Source: Corynebacterium jeikeium
GTDB taxonomy: Bacteria > Actinomycetota > Actinomycetes > Mycobacteriales > Mycobacteriaceae
DNA length: 64,000 nucleotides
Direction of reading: 5' to 3'
NCBI GenBank assembly: GCA_003955985.1
Contig: CP033784.1
Coordinates: 620,001-684,000 of the forward strand
Position 1 is the stretch's first letter; each line of letters begins with the position of its first letter. A program made the translations under genes and the position numbers. The notes under the pieces were generated by a model. It ran no database searches and had not been told where the DNA came from. It was given only the letters and a program-made list of their open reading frames with translations. Shown piece after piece: positions 23,770 through 32,398 of the stretch.

Positions 23770-24144
23770 ATGTCCATCTGGGATACTGAGATTTTTGGTA
23801 GCGATTCGGTCATTGAACTCTTCGATGAGGTTCAGGATCTCGACTCACAGGATCGTGTTGGTGCATTGATTGATGCTGGCCGCATTGGGGTGGATTCCGA
23901 AAATAGCGATGAGAAAGCATGCGCACTCGCGGCGGCTGTGATCATTGCAATTTGGAATGGTGCGCCATTTAGCGGCGGTGACATTGTGGAGGACTACAGC
24001 TTCATCCGGGAGGGAATCTCCGAGGCGCACGGCAGCGAGGAAGATGCGTTGGCTATCGCATCCGAGGTCTTCGATAGTCTTCTGGGGGAACTCAGTGAGT
24101 CTGACCAGGCGGCGCTGGAAAACTGCGTCGAAGCGGTAGAGTAA
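23770..24144 (+). CDS. DUF4259 family protein
   Basis: The 124-residue acidic protein begins MSIWDTEIFGSD, the usual opening of DUF4259 proteins (small cytoplasmic proteins of unknown function, often near toxin-immunity or metabolic genes). It is mostly helical, with an AAAVIIAIWNGAP core. ATG 23770 is used; AAAGGAG is about 13 nt upstream, which is rather far. It is followed by sahH after 67 nt, but no functional link is evident. Confidence 0.75.
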   Translation: MSIWDTEIFGSDSVIELFDEVQDLDSQDRVGALIDAGRIGVDSENSDEKACALAAAVIIAIWNGAPFSGGDIVEDYSFIREGISEAHGSEEDALAIASEVFDSLLGELSESDQAALENCVEAVE

Positions 24145-24164
24145 CTCTCGCGTCCCCAGTAGTA

Positions 24165-24180
24165 ATTCTTTAAGAAGAAT
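24165..24180 (+). terminator. Short hairpin ATTCTT-TAAG-AAGAAT before sahH
   Basis: Perfect 6-nt arms with a 4-nt loop lie in the 67-nt gap between the DUF4259 gene and sahH. It is AT-rich with no following T-run, so terminator activity would be weak. Confidence 0.3.
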
Positions 24181-24211
24181 CTCACGTCAAAGAATCTAGA
24201 GAAAGCGTTAC

Positions 24212-25666
24212 ATGTCCTCGAAGAACATTGATTTCAAGGTTGCAGACCTCTCCCTGGCTGAGGCCGGTCGTCACCAGATTCGTCTGGCTGAGCACGAGAT
24301 GCCAGGTCTAATGGCGCTGCGCGAAGAGTACGCGGAGCAGCAGCCACTGGCCGGTGCCCGTATTTCCGGCTCCATTCACATGACGGTTCAAACCGCAGTG
24401 CTCATCGAGACGTTGACGGCGCTGGGCGCACAGGTCCGCTGGGCCTCGTGCAACATCTTCTCCACTCAGGATGAGGCCGCTGCGGCAGTCGTCGTTGGGC
24501 GAAACGGCACTCCGGAGGACCCGCAGGGTGTTCCGGTTTTCGCTTGGAAGGGCGAGACACTGGAAGAGTACTGGTGGTGCCTCGACCGCATCTTCGACTG
24601 GGGCGATGAAGATGCCAACATGATTCTGGACGACGGCGGCGACGCCACCATGGCTGTCATTAAGGGCATGGAATTCGAGGATGCTGGCCTGGTGCCGCCT
24701 GCAGAAGAGTCGGATTCGGATGAGTTTATTGCCTTCAAGGACATGCTTCGCGCCAGCCTGGAGAAGGATGCCGGCCGTTGGCACCGAATTGCAGAGTCGG
24801 TCAAGGGTGTCACAGAGGAGACCACCACTGGTGTCCACCGCCTCTACCACTTCGCAGAGCAGGGAGTGCTGCCATTCCCGGCCATGAACGTCAACGATGC
24901 GGTCACCAAGTCCAAGTTCGATAACAAGTACGGCACCCGTCACAGCCTTCTGGACGGCATCAACCGCGGTACCGACATGCTGGTTGGCGGCAAGAACGTA
25001 CTGGTCTGTGGCTACGGTGACGTGGGTAAGGGATGCGCAGAGGCACTGGCTGGCCAGGGCGCTCGCGTTCAGGTCACCGAGGCCGACCCGATTAACGCAT
25101 TGCAGGCATTGATGGACGGTTTCGACGTTGTCGCTACTGAGAGCGTCATCGCAGATGTCGACATTGTCATCACCGCCACAGGCAACAAGGACGTCATTAC
25201 TTTCGAGCACATGCAGCAGATGAAGAACCACGCGCTGCTGGGCAACATCGGGCACTTCGACAACGAGATTGACATGCATAGCCTGCACCATCGCGATGAT
25301 GTCCGTCGTGTGGAGATCAAGCCGCAGGTCACCGAGTACATCTTTCCGCATGCAGACGGCGAAGAGCGCTCTCTGATCGTGCTTTCCGAGGGGCGTTTGC
25401 TCAACCTGGGCAATGCCACCGGACATCCGTCCTTCGTAATGTCGAACTCCTTCGCCGACCAGACGATCGCGCAGATTGAGCTCTACTGCAACGGTGATAA
25501 GTACGACAACTCTGTCCATCGTCTGCCGAAGATTCTGGATGAGAAGGTCGCTCGCATTCACGTCGAGGCACTTGGCGGCGAGCTCACCCGGCTGTCCAAG
25601 GAACAGGCCGAATACATCGGCGTTGATGTCGAGGGCCCGTATAAGCCAGAGCACTACCGCTACTAG
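24212..25666 (+). CDS. sahH: S-adenosylhomocysteine hydrolase
   Basis: SahH cleaves S-adenosylhomocysteine to homocysteine and adenosine, relieving product inhibition of methyltransferases. The NAD+-binding [10 protein letters not shown] motif, ATGNKDVI, the substrate region [13 protein letters not shown] and the C-terminal KPEHYRY (Lys and Tyr from the neighbouring subunit close the NAD site) are all present. At 484 residues it has the long actinobacterial form. The start ATG 24212 is preceded by an A/G-rich AGAGAAAG. It lies upstream of tmk and mtrAB as in C. glutamicum. Confidence 0.97.
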   Translation: MSSKNIDFKVADLSLAEAGRHQIRLAEHEMPGLMALREEYAEQQPLAGARISGSIHMTVQTAVLIETLTALGAQVRWASCNIFSTQDEAAAAVVVGRNGTPEDPQGVPVFAWKGETLEEYWWCLDRIFDWGDEDANMILDDGGDATMAVIKGMEFEDAGLVPPAEESDSDEFIAFKDMLRASLEKDAGRWHRIAESVKGVTEETTTGVHRLYHFAEQGVLPFPAMNVNDAVTKSKFDNKYGTRHSLLDGINRGTDMLVGGKNVLVCGYGDVGKGCAEALAGQGARVQVTEADPINALQALMDGFDVVATESVIADVDIVITATGNKDVITFEHMQQMKNHALLGNIGHFDNEIDMHSLHHRDDVRRVEIKPQVTEYIFPHADGEERSLIVLSEGRLLNLGNATGHPSFVMSNSFADQTIAQIELYCNGDKYDNSVHRLPKILDEKVARIHVEALGGELTRLSKEQAEYIGVDVEGPYKPEHYRY

Positions 25667-25711
25667 TTCTAAGCAAGGCTAGGCCGTAGCCATGTGTGCG
25701 AGGAGAAAAAT

Positions 25712-26341
25712 TTGATTATCGCAGTCGAAGGAATCGACGGTGCTGGCAAGAACACGCTTGTCACAGCTGTTACCAATCAACTCCGAAGTCAAGGGCACTC
25801 CGTTTCATCGATGACCTTTCCGGCGTACCGGCAGACAATCTTCGCTGATTTCGCCGATCAAGCCTTGCACGGTCAGCTCGGCGACACCGCGGACTCCGCT
25901 TGGGCAATGGCACTCCTGTTCGCTCTGGACCGCAAAGAACGTCGTGAAGCGATTGTTGATGCAGCGCGCGAGAACGATGTTCTGATTATCGACCGCTACG
26001 TCGCGTCCAACGCGGCCTACTCCCTGGCTCGCACACAGGATTCGGCGATCGTTGAGTGGATTGAGAAGACCGAATTCGGAGATTTCCAGCTTCCGCTTCC
26101 CGACGTTCAGGTCTGTCTGGCCACGTCGGTGGGAGTGGCAGCCGACCGCGCACGCAATCGGGAAGCCGCTGATGTGCAGCGAACTAGGGATACCTACGAA
26201 AAGGACTCGGGTTTGCAGGAGCGCACGCTGGCGGCGTACCAGAAGTTCGCGGGGGGCTCGTGGCAGTCACCATGGTTGATGCTTACGGGGGATGATGGGG
26301 CGGACCGTCTTGTGGAATGGATCAGTGCACGCCTGCGCTAG
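25712..26341 (+). CDS. tmk: Thymidylate kinase
   Basis: Tmk phosphorylates dTMP to dTDP. The P-loop is EGIDGAGKNTL, the DR(Y/F) motif is IDRYVASNAAYSLAR, and a lid region follows in the last third. TTG 25712 is chosen because AGGAG lies 7 nt upstream and the protein then begins MIIAVEGIDGAGK; the open frame's ATG at 25694 would put the ribosome site inside the gene. Length is 209 residues. It is followed by mtrA after 54 nt with its own promoter. Confidence 0.93.
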   Translation: MIIAVEGIDGAGKNTLVTAVTNQLRSQGHSVSSMTFPAYRQTIFADFADQALHGQLGDTADSAWAMALLFALDRKERREAIVDAARENDVLIIDRYVASNAAYSLARTQDSAIVEWIEKTEFGDFQLPLPDVQVCLATSVGVAADRARNREAADVQRTRDTYEKDSGLQERTLAAYQKFAGGSWQSPWLMLTGDDGADRLVEWISARLR

Positions 26342-26382
26342 CCACCTCAACCGGAAACTACAGAACTAGATAGCTTTACGTT

Positions 26383-26388
26383 TAGAAT
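26383..26388 (+). promoter_or_regulatory. -10 box TAGAAT of mtrA, suggesting a leaderless transcript
   Basis: TAGAAT ends 7 nt before the mtrA ATG, so transcription probably begins at or next to the A of the start codon. No ribosome site precedes the ATG, consistent with a leaderless mRNA. Confidence 0.5.
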
Positions 26389-26395
26389 ATGACGC

Positions 26396-27070
26396 ATGAG
26401 CTCAAAAATCCTGGTTGTTGATGATGATCCGGCCATCGCCGAAATGCTCACGATGGTGATGGAGCGCGAGGGCTTCGACACAGTAGTAGTCGACGATGGC
26501 CTCGAAGCTGTCAAGGCAGCAGAGCGGGAGAATCCAGATTTGATTCTGCTGGATCTCATGTTGCCGGGCATGGGTGGTGTCGATGTCTGTCGCACTGTGC
26601 GAGAGACATCGGCGGTGCCGATCATCATGTTGACTGCGAAGACCGACACGGTCGATGTGGTCCTCGGCCTGGAATCCGGTGCGGATGACTATGTCACGAA
26701 GCCCTTTAAGCCGAAGGAGCTCGTGGCGCGTGTGCGCGCTCGGCTGCGTCGTCAAGAAGACAGCCCGAGTGAGACTCTCGAGGTCGGCGACTTGACCATC
26801 GACGTGCCCGGTCACGCCGTGTTCCGTGATGGCAAGGAGATTTCTCTGACCCCGTTGGAGTTTGACCTATTGCACACTCTTGCTTCCCGTCCGAAGCAGG
26901 TCTTTTCCCGTGATGAGTTGTTGGAAAAGGTCTGGGGATATCAGCACACCTCGGATACCCGACTCGTCAACGTTCACGTTCAGCGTCTGCGCTCGAAGAT
27001 TGAATTGGATCCGGAAAACCCCCAGATTGTGCTGACCGTCCGCGGTGTCGGGTACAAGACGGGTGACTAA
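26396..27070 (+). CDS. mtrA: MtrA response regulator
   Basis: MtrA is the OmpR/PhoB-type DNA-binding regulator of the MtrAB system, controlling cell-wall hydrolases and osmoprotection genes. The receiver domain shows the acidic DDDP pocket, the phosphorylated Asp in LILLDLMLPG and the conserved Lys in VTKPFKPKEL. The winged-helix C-terminal domain has LTPLEFDLLHTL and the recognition segment RLVNVHVQRLRSKIE. It is followed by mtrB and lpqB. Length (224 residues) fits the family. Confidence 0.97.
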   Translation: MSSKILVVDDDPAIAEMLTMVMEREGFDTVVVDDGLEAVKAAERENPDLILLDLMLPGMGGVDVCRTVRETSAVPIIMLTAKTDTVDVVLGLESGADDYVTKPFKPKELVARVRARLRRQEDSPSETLEVGDLTIDVPGHAVFRDGKEISLTPLEFDLLHTLASRPKQVFSRDELLEKVWGYQHTSDTRLVNVHVQRLRSKIELDPENPQIVLTVRGVGYKTGD

Positions 27071-27103
27071 TCAAGGTCAGTCAGCTTTAGTGGGAGCCGA
27101 TTC

Positions 27104-28822
27104 TTGCGTCGATTAATAACGAAGCTTCGAGACTTCACCAATAGGGGAGTGACCTGGGCGGTTACACTCTGGCGCACGTCTATTCAAGCGCGCATTCTGA
27201 CCTCTGTGGTGGTACTGAGCGCGATGGTGATTGCGGTACTCGGTTTCGCGTTGGCGACTATTGTTACCCAGCGGCTTATCGACGCAAAGGTTACCGCTGC
27301 CGACGAGGAAATTGACCGTGCTCGCGCAGTGGTGGAGCGGGCGATTGAGAACTCTTCGTCCAACGAGCTGCAAGCTCTGCTCAACGTGGGGCGCGATGCC
27401 CTTGTGAACCGTGCAGCCGGTTCCGGTGCTGCACCATTGACAAGTTATGAACCACTGCTCGTGGCGCCGGTGCCGCGAGGCACGGTGTTGGCTTCATCGC
27501 CGATTAAGGCTGATGTCCCAGAACGATTGCATGAAGTAGTCCGACAAGGGCAAATTGCGTATCAGGTACGCCAAGTCACTGATAACCGCGGCGATACGTA
27601 CTCGGCGTTAATTATCGGTAGTCCCACTTCTACCTCGGTTGATGGGCTCGAGCTCTATCTGGTCACCTCTATGGCCGCAGAGGAATCGACTATTAAGTTG
27701 GTTCGTGGTCTGCTCGCCGGTGCGACAGTAATCATCATGGCGCTTCTCGGTGGTATTACTTGGTTCTTCTCCAATCAGGTGACGACACCAGTGCGTTCCG
27801 CTGCCCAGATTGCCCAGCGCTTTGCCGACGGGCACTTGCGCGAACGCATGGTCGTGCAAGGTGAAGATGACATGGCGCGACTGGCAATGAGCTTTAACAA
27901 GATGGCCGAATCGCTGTCCACGCAGATTAGACAGTTGGAGGAATACGGCAGTCTGCAGCGACAGTTCACCTCCGATGTTTCGCATGAGTTGAGGACACCT
28001 CTGACCACGGTGCGTATGGCGGCCGATCTTATTGCGGACGGCGCTGAGGACCTTGATCCGGCGACTCGCCGCGCAGCTGAGCTGATGAATGAGGAGCTTG
28101 AGCGTTTTGAGATGCTTCTCAATGACCTGCTTGAGATCTCACGCCACGATGCCGGCGTTGCCGACCTGTCCGCAGAAAAGGTCGATGTTCGTCGCTGCGT
28201 GGATGCTGCCTATCAGCAGGTAACAGTCGTGGCTAAGGAGACCGGTACGCCCATCCGCTTCCATCTGCCCGATGAACCGGTAATGGCGACAGTCGACTCG
28301 CGTCGTATCGAGCGCGTGCTACGCAATCTTATGGCCAACGCTGTTGACCACAGTGAGGGCAATCCGGTGGATGTCACCGTGCGGGCGAGCGATTCCGCGG
28401 TTTCGTTTACGGTCGTTGACCACGGTGTGGGGCTAAAGCCGGAGCAGCAGGAACTGGTGTTTAACCGTTTCTGGCGTGCTGACCCCTCGCGTGTCCGACG
28501 CACCGGCGGTACGGGACTTGGCTTGGCGATCGCACGCGAGGACGCACAATTGCACGGTGGGGAACTAGAGGCATTTGGCGTGCCGACGGTCGGTAGCTGT
28601 TTCCGTCTGACTGTGCCGCTGGAGCCCGATGCGAGCTTCGGCGAGCATCCGCTCGGACTGGAAGTTCCCCCGCTGCCCGATCAGATTCCGCACCAGCGGG
28701 AAATTGGTGCACGGGAGTTGGAATCGGAATCGAATGCACCGCAAGCCAAGAGCCAGGATCAGGGTAAGGGGCAGAGGGCTAGCGATAGCGAATCCCAACA
28801 GGCACGAGAGGAGGATAGTTAA
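27104..28822 (+). CDS. mtrB: MtrB sensor histidine kinase
   Basis: MtrB senses envelope or osmotic stress and phosphorylates MtrA. Two membrane helices (about 27-50 and 203-225) flank an extracytoplasmic domain, followed by HAMP, a dimerisation helix with the phospho-His in SDVSHELRTPLTTV, and a HATPase domain (NLMANAVDHS, DHGVGLKPEQ, GGTGLGLAIA). A Gln/Glu/Ser-rich tail of about 50 residues ends the protein. The TTG start at 27104 is the first of the frame; another start downstream is possible. The stop is directly followed by the ATG of lpqB, so the two are coupled. Confidence 0.95.
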   Translation: MRRLITKLRDFTNRGVTWAVTLWRTSIQARILTSVVVLSAMVIAVLGFALATIVTQRLIDAKVTAADEEIDRARAVVERAIENSSSNELQALLNVGRDALVNRAAGSGAAPLTSYEPLLVAPVPRGTVLASSPIKADVPERLHEVVRQGQIAYQVRQVTDNRGDTYSALIIGSPTSTSVDGLELYLVTSMAAEESTIKLVRGLLAGATVIIMALLGGITWFFSNQVTTPVRSAAQIAQRFADGHLRERMVVQGEDDMARLAMSFNKMAESLSTQIRQLEEYGSLQRQFTSDVSHELRTPLTTVRMAADLIADGAEDLDPATRRAAELMNEELERFEMLLNDLLEISRHDAGVADLSAEKVDVRRCVDAAYQQVTVVAKETGTPIRFHLPDEPVMATVDSRRIERVLRNLMANAVDHSEGNPVDVTVRASDSAVSFTVVDHGVGLKPEQQELVFNRFWRADPSRVRRTGGTGLGLAIAREDAQLHGGELEAFGVPTVGSCFRLTVPLEPDASFGEHPLGLEVPPLPDQIPHQREIGARELESESNAPQAKSQDQGKGQRASDSESQQAREEDS

Positions 28823-30664
28823 ATGACGGCGCAGCAACAGTCAAAGGCTCGTCGCGTCCTGCGTAAGACAGTGGCGCTTAGCTCGGTGATCATTTTGGGC
28901 ACGGCCGCAGGATGTACCACCATTCCGCGGAACACCAGCCCCCAGGTGCTGCGTCCGTTTGAGCCGCCCCAGGTTCGTATTGAAGTTCCGCAGCCACGTC
29001 CGAATGTCAATGCAGACATTGTCCTGCGCGACTTTTTCGCCGCGGCCGCGCATCCGGTTGATGATTTTCAAGCTATGCGTGCCTTCATGACCCCGGAACT
29101 TGCGGCCAGTTGGAAACCGCAAGATAGCGCCCGCATTCTCGACGGTGTCAACCTCATCGCTCAGCGGGAAGATGGAGGATCGCGACAGTCCTTCGTTGCC
29201 CGAGGTCGCAGCGTTGGTCAATTCGGTACTGATGGTGCGTATGAGCCCCAGTCCGGTGACTATGAGGAAACCGTGGAGATGAAGCTCGGTTCGGATGGGC
29301 AGTGGCGCATTTCCTCGCTGCCCGACGGAGTTGTCATGGAGCGTCAGGCATTCCTGGAAAACAATGTGCCTCGCAATGTCTATTTCCTCGACCCGGCGGG
29401 TAATCATTTGGTCACAGATCGCCGTTGGCTCTATCGTGGCGTCACCGATGGCGCGACCAATCTGTTGACGAAGCTGAAGAACGGCCCATCAGCACCACTG
29501 CGGCCGGGCGTCACCACCGTGCTCAAGCCCAATGCCTCGATTGCGGTGGAAGCAGGACCTGTGTCCAACGCGGACGGTCGCAGGGTCGAAATCACCGGGT
29601 TGGGTGATGTTTCCGAGGAACTGCGTGTCATGCTCGCGGCGCAGATTATCTGGACTCTCGACTCGGCAGATTTCCGTGGTCCGTGGATCCTCATGGCCGA
29701 CGGCGAACCACTAGTTGCCAGCCACGACGAGCCGTGGACGAAGGACACCGACACAATCCAGCTCTACGACCCGAATCATCTACCGGCTGATAACGCACCG
29801 TTACGGACGGTCGACCGCAGCGGTATCTACGAGATCGCTGACGGCCACGCCACACCTGTGGGACGCGGCTGGACCGCCAGCGGCAGCACTGCGGTGTTTT
29901 CCGCGGCAGTGGGCACCAACCCCAATGGCAGCGAGCTTATTGCCGCCGTGTTCCGCTCGGCCGTGGATGGTCGTGCTGGGTCGTATGACCTCGGGGAGTC
30001 CACATTGATGCTCGGCGGAATACAAGATCAGCCGGTTCCTGTGCTGACTGGCGAGAGTCTCACCCGTCCGACATGGTCTCCAGACGCCGAGGCGGTCTGG
30101 ACAGTGAAGGACGGTACAACAGTCGTACGCCTGGTTCGGCAGTCGACGTCATCTCAGATTCAGCAGGAGGAGGTTGATACCTCTGAGCTCAGCCACCTTC
30201 TTGACGGCGGCGAAGGAACGGGGCGCCCGAGCGCCGGCATTTCTGAATTCCGCGTCGATTCTTCAGGCACGCAGGTAGCGATGATTATCGCTGGTGAAGT
30301 CTATATCGCCACAATCGAAAGGCATGACGATAAACCGTGGAAGTTGACGCACCCGCGCGCTCTGCCGCTCCCTGAAAACGTTTCCCCAGTGTCGCTGACG
30401 TGGTCGCCGAATCAAACGGTCACGGTGGGCGGTTACAGCGGAGACACCCCGATGTGGAGTGCCTTCCCGGACGGTGCGACTAGCTCCGTTCTGCCGAAGC
30501 TCAACCTGACACCGCCAATTCCTGTAGTTACCGCGACCTCGTCGAAGCGTTACGCATTGGATGCCACCGGTGTCATGGAGCTGATCTCCAGCGAGGGGCA
30601 GCAGCAGTTCTGGCGCCAGGTTCCGGGTGCGCGCGGTCGAATGGCTCCGGTGTCTGTGGAATAA
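28823..30664 (+). CDS. lpqB: LpqB lipoprotein, MtrAB accessory protein
   Basis: LpqB is a membrane-anchored lipoprotein that interacts with the outside of MtrB and tunes its signalling. A lipoprotein signal ends in TAAGC (lipobox; about residue 31). The N-terminal third is a GerMN-like domain (ADIVLRDFFAAAAHP...), and the C-terminal half is a beta-propeller-like repeat region (TWSPDAEAVWTVKDG, LTWSPNQTVTVGG). Length is 613 residues, as expected. ATG 28823 follows the mtrB stop without a gap. The next gene (comF) begins 22 nt after the stop. Confidence 0.95.
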   Translation: MTAQQQSKARRVLRKTVALSSVIILGTAAGCTTIPRNTSPQVLRPFEPPQVRIEVPQPRPNVNADIVLRDFFAAAAHPVDDFQAMRAFMTPELAASWKPQDSARILDGVNLIAQREDGGSRQSFVARGRSVGQFGTDGAYEPQSGDYEETVEMKLGSDGQWRISSLPDGVVMERQAFLENNVPRNVYFLDPAGNHLVTDRRWLYRGVTDGATNLLTKLKNGPSAPLRPGVTTVLKPNASIAVEAGPVSNADGRRVEITGLGDVSEELRVMLAAQIIWTLDSADFRGPWILMADGEPLVASHDEPWTKDTDTIQLYDPNHLPADNAPLRTVDRSGIYEIADGHATPVGRGWTASGSTAVFSAAVGTNPNGSELIAAVFRSAVDGRAGSYDLGESTLMLGGIQDQPVPVLTGESLTRPTWSPDAEAVWTVKDGTTVVRLVRQSTSSQIQQEEVDTSELSHLLDGGEGTGRPSAGISEFRVDSSGTQVAMIIAGEVYIATIERHDDKPWKLTHPRALPLPENVSPVSLTWSPNQTVTVGGYSGDTPMWSAFPDGATSSVLPKLNLTPPIPVVTATSSKRYALDATGVMELISSEGQQQFWRQVPGARGRMAPVSVE

Positions 30665-30686
30665 GCGCAAATCGGGGAGGGGATTA

Positions 30687-31415
30687 ATGGCGCAGGGGAG
30701 GTCATCGCAGGAATTTCTGCGCGTGCTTTACGACGTTACCCGCGATGCAATCGGCCTCGTGATACCGGAAACCTGTCCGGTGTGCGGCTGCTCCGGGGCG
30801 CTGTGTCGCGGTTGCAAGGACGATCTTCAGCAACCTCCAGTGCGGTTTTCACCGCGGGCTTCGTTACGCGCAGCAGCGTGGACCTGCGGTCCGTACTCGG
30901 GTGCGAGGAGACATCTCATTTTGTCGGCCAAAGAACGGGGCAGTGGTGAAGCTAGACGAATCATGGGGGCCGTGTTCGCCGCTGCGGTACGAAGGCTGGC
31001 CTCTGATGGCCATATAATGCCCCCGGAAATTACCCCCGTCATTTTGATTCCCGCGCCGACAAGATCGTCATCCCGTCGACAACGGGGTGGGGACCCGGTA
31101 ACAATTGCCTGCGACTTTGCTTGCAGTCAGCTCCCCTCCAGTTCGGTATTGCCCCTGGTGCGCATTGGCGGGCGCACGCGGGATTCCGCGGAGCTGGGGG
31201 CTTCTCAACGCAGACGAAATCTTTCTGGCCACATTGTGCCGCTGACGCAATTCAAGCGCGGAATTAGCGACAAGCTGCGACAACGCTGTGCGAAGGCGAC
31301 AGTAATTCTGGTTGATGATGTGGCCACCACTGGTGCCACTGCAGCGGAAACCGAGTTGGTGGCAGCGTCATTGGGGATTCGCATCGACATGGTGTTGGTG
31401 CTCGCCCGGGCGTAG
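30687..31415 (+). CDS. ComF family phosphoribosyltransferase-like protein
   Basis: The protein has the ComF architecture: an N-terminal zinc ribbon (CPVCGCSGALCRGC) and a C-terminal phosphoribosyltransferase motif (VILVDDVATTGAT). In transformable bacteria ComFC helps import DNA; in actinobacteria its role is not established. ATG 30687 with GGGAGGGG upstream gives 242 residues, replacing an earlier in-frame ATG inside lpqB. It follows lpqB after 22 nt and probably belongs to the mtrAB-lpqB transcript. Confidence 0.88.
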   Translation: MAQGRSSQEFLRVLYDVTRDAIGLVIPETCPVCGCSGALCRGCKDDLQQPPVRFSPRASLRAAAWTCGPYSGARRHLILSAKERGSGEARRIMGAVFAAAVRRLASDGHIMPPEITPVILIPAPTRSSSRRQRGGDPVTIACDFACSQLPSSSVLPLVRIGGRTRDSAELGASQRRRNLSGHIVPLTQFKRGISDKLRQRCAKATVILVDDVATTGATAAETELVAASLGIRIDMVLVLARA

Positions 31416-31521
31416 ACGCAGGGGGTGTCGTCGGCAAGCGAAAAATAAACGAGGGGAACGTGGCATTGGTTACCCCCGGAACTGTATCCTGGGGGTGCAG
31501 AAAGACTCGTCACCGTAGACG

Positions 31522-31543
31522 CCGTGAGTAATCCCGCTCACGG
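31522..31543 (+). repeat. Hairpin CCGTGAG-N8-CTCACGG in the hpf leader
   Basis: Perfect 7-nt arms 35 nt upstream of the GTG start of hpf. Its position suggests a leader RNA structure or operator. A second dyad (ACCCCC...GGGGGT) lies further upstream near 31480-31500. Confidence 0.45.
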
Positions 31544-31577
31544 AAGGGCGGTGGCCATACCGGGAGGTAGGTAGCAA

Positions 31578-32237
31578 GTGTCCACACCTGCTGACAACAA
31601 CGAGGTACTCAGCCCGAACGCTCAGGTGACCATCACCGGGCGCAATGTTGAGGTTCCAGAGCACTTCGCAGATCGTGTTAAGGCGAAGCTGGCGAAGATT
31701 GAGCGCCTCGACCCGACTTTGACCTTCTTCCACGTGGAGCTCCAGCACGAGCCGAATCCGCGCCGTGCAGACCGCTCTGACCGTATTCAGATCACCGCTA
31801 CTGGCAAGGGACACCTGGCTCGTGCGGAAGCGAAGGAAGATAGCTTCTACGCTGCACTGGAGTCTGCTCTGGGCAAGATGGAGCGCTCCCTGCGTAAGGT
31901 GAAGGCTCGCCGCAAGATTAGCCGTTCTGGCCACCGTGCACCGATGTCCGTCGGCGAGGCAACTGCTTCGCTGGTTGCAGAGGCTGAGGCAGCGGCTCCG
32001 GAAAAGGCTGATCCGTACGAGGATCTGGTTGAGGACGTGACCCCGGGCCAGGTTGTGCGTACCAAGCAGCACTCCGCAACTCCGATGACGGTGGAAGATG
32101 CTCTGTCTGAGATGGAGCTCGTCGGTCACGACTTCTACCTCTTCGTTAACGAGGCAACCTCTCGTCCGTCCGTGGTCTACCGTCGTCACGCGTACGACTA
32201 CGGTCTGATTGAGCTGGCAGACGAAGACGAGAAGTAA
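31578..32237 (+). CDS. hpf: Ribosome hibernation promoting factor, long form
   Basis: Long HPF binds 30S subunits and pairs ribosomes into inactive 100S dimers in starvation. The N-terminal domain (about 14-115) has VTITGRNVEVPEHFADRV and a basic patch at KARRKISRSG. A linker is followed by the C-terminal dimerisation domain (PMTVEDALSEMELVGHDFYLFVN). The GTG start at 31578 is preceded by GGGAGG about 10 nt upstream. It lies directly before secA, as in other Corynebacteriales. Stress or stationary-phase control through its structured leader is likely but not shown. Confidence 0.94.
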   Translation: MSTPADNNEVLSPNAQVTITGRNVEVPEHFADRVKAKLAKIERLDPTLTFFHVELQHEPNPRRADRSDRIQITATGKGHLARAEAKEDSFYAALESALGKMERSLRKVKARRKISRSGHRAPMSVGEATASLVAEAEAAAPEKADPYEDLVEDVTPGQVVRTKQHSATPMTVEDALSEMELVGHDFYLFVNEATSRPSVVYRRHAYDYGLIELADEDEK

Positions 32238-32302
32238 GTCTTCACCAAAAAGAGCACGCAATACCGCGCAGAGCTGTGTATTGGTAAGTAATTGCTCACA
32301 TG

Positions 32303-32334
32303 AGCCCGTCTTCTCTTAGAAGGGAAGGCGGGTT
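32303..32334 (+). terminator. Imperfect hairpin after hpf
   Basis: AGCCCGTCTTCTCTT pairs with AAGGGAAGGCGGGTT through several G-T pairs and a tight loop. No T-run follows, so it is at best a moderate terminator between hpf and secA. Confidence 0.45.
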
Positions 32335-32339
32335 CGTCG

Positions 32340-32345
32340 TATAAT
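32340..32345 (+). promoter_or_regulatory. Consensus -10 TATAAT upstream of secA
   Basis: A perfect TATAAT lies 54 nt before the GTG of secA. No good -35 is present at 17 nt, only TTAGAA. It probably gives secA its own promoter just after the hpf terminator. Confidence 0.5.
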
Positions 32346-32398
32346 CAACCGTTGCACATTAAAGTTCGACGTGAATCGGCCGGAAAGGTCCCAATTTA

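Noticed and set aside
24145..24211. S-adenosylhomocysteine riboswitch before sahH
   Set aside because: The 67-nt gap is too short and shows only a small AT-rich hairpin, not the conserved pseudoknot pattern.
24308..25654. 448-codon open frame antisense to sahH
   Set aside because: It is a shadow of a highly expressed, strongly codon-biased gene; no recognisable family or ribosome site.
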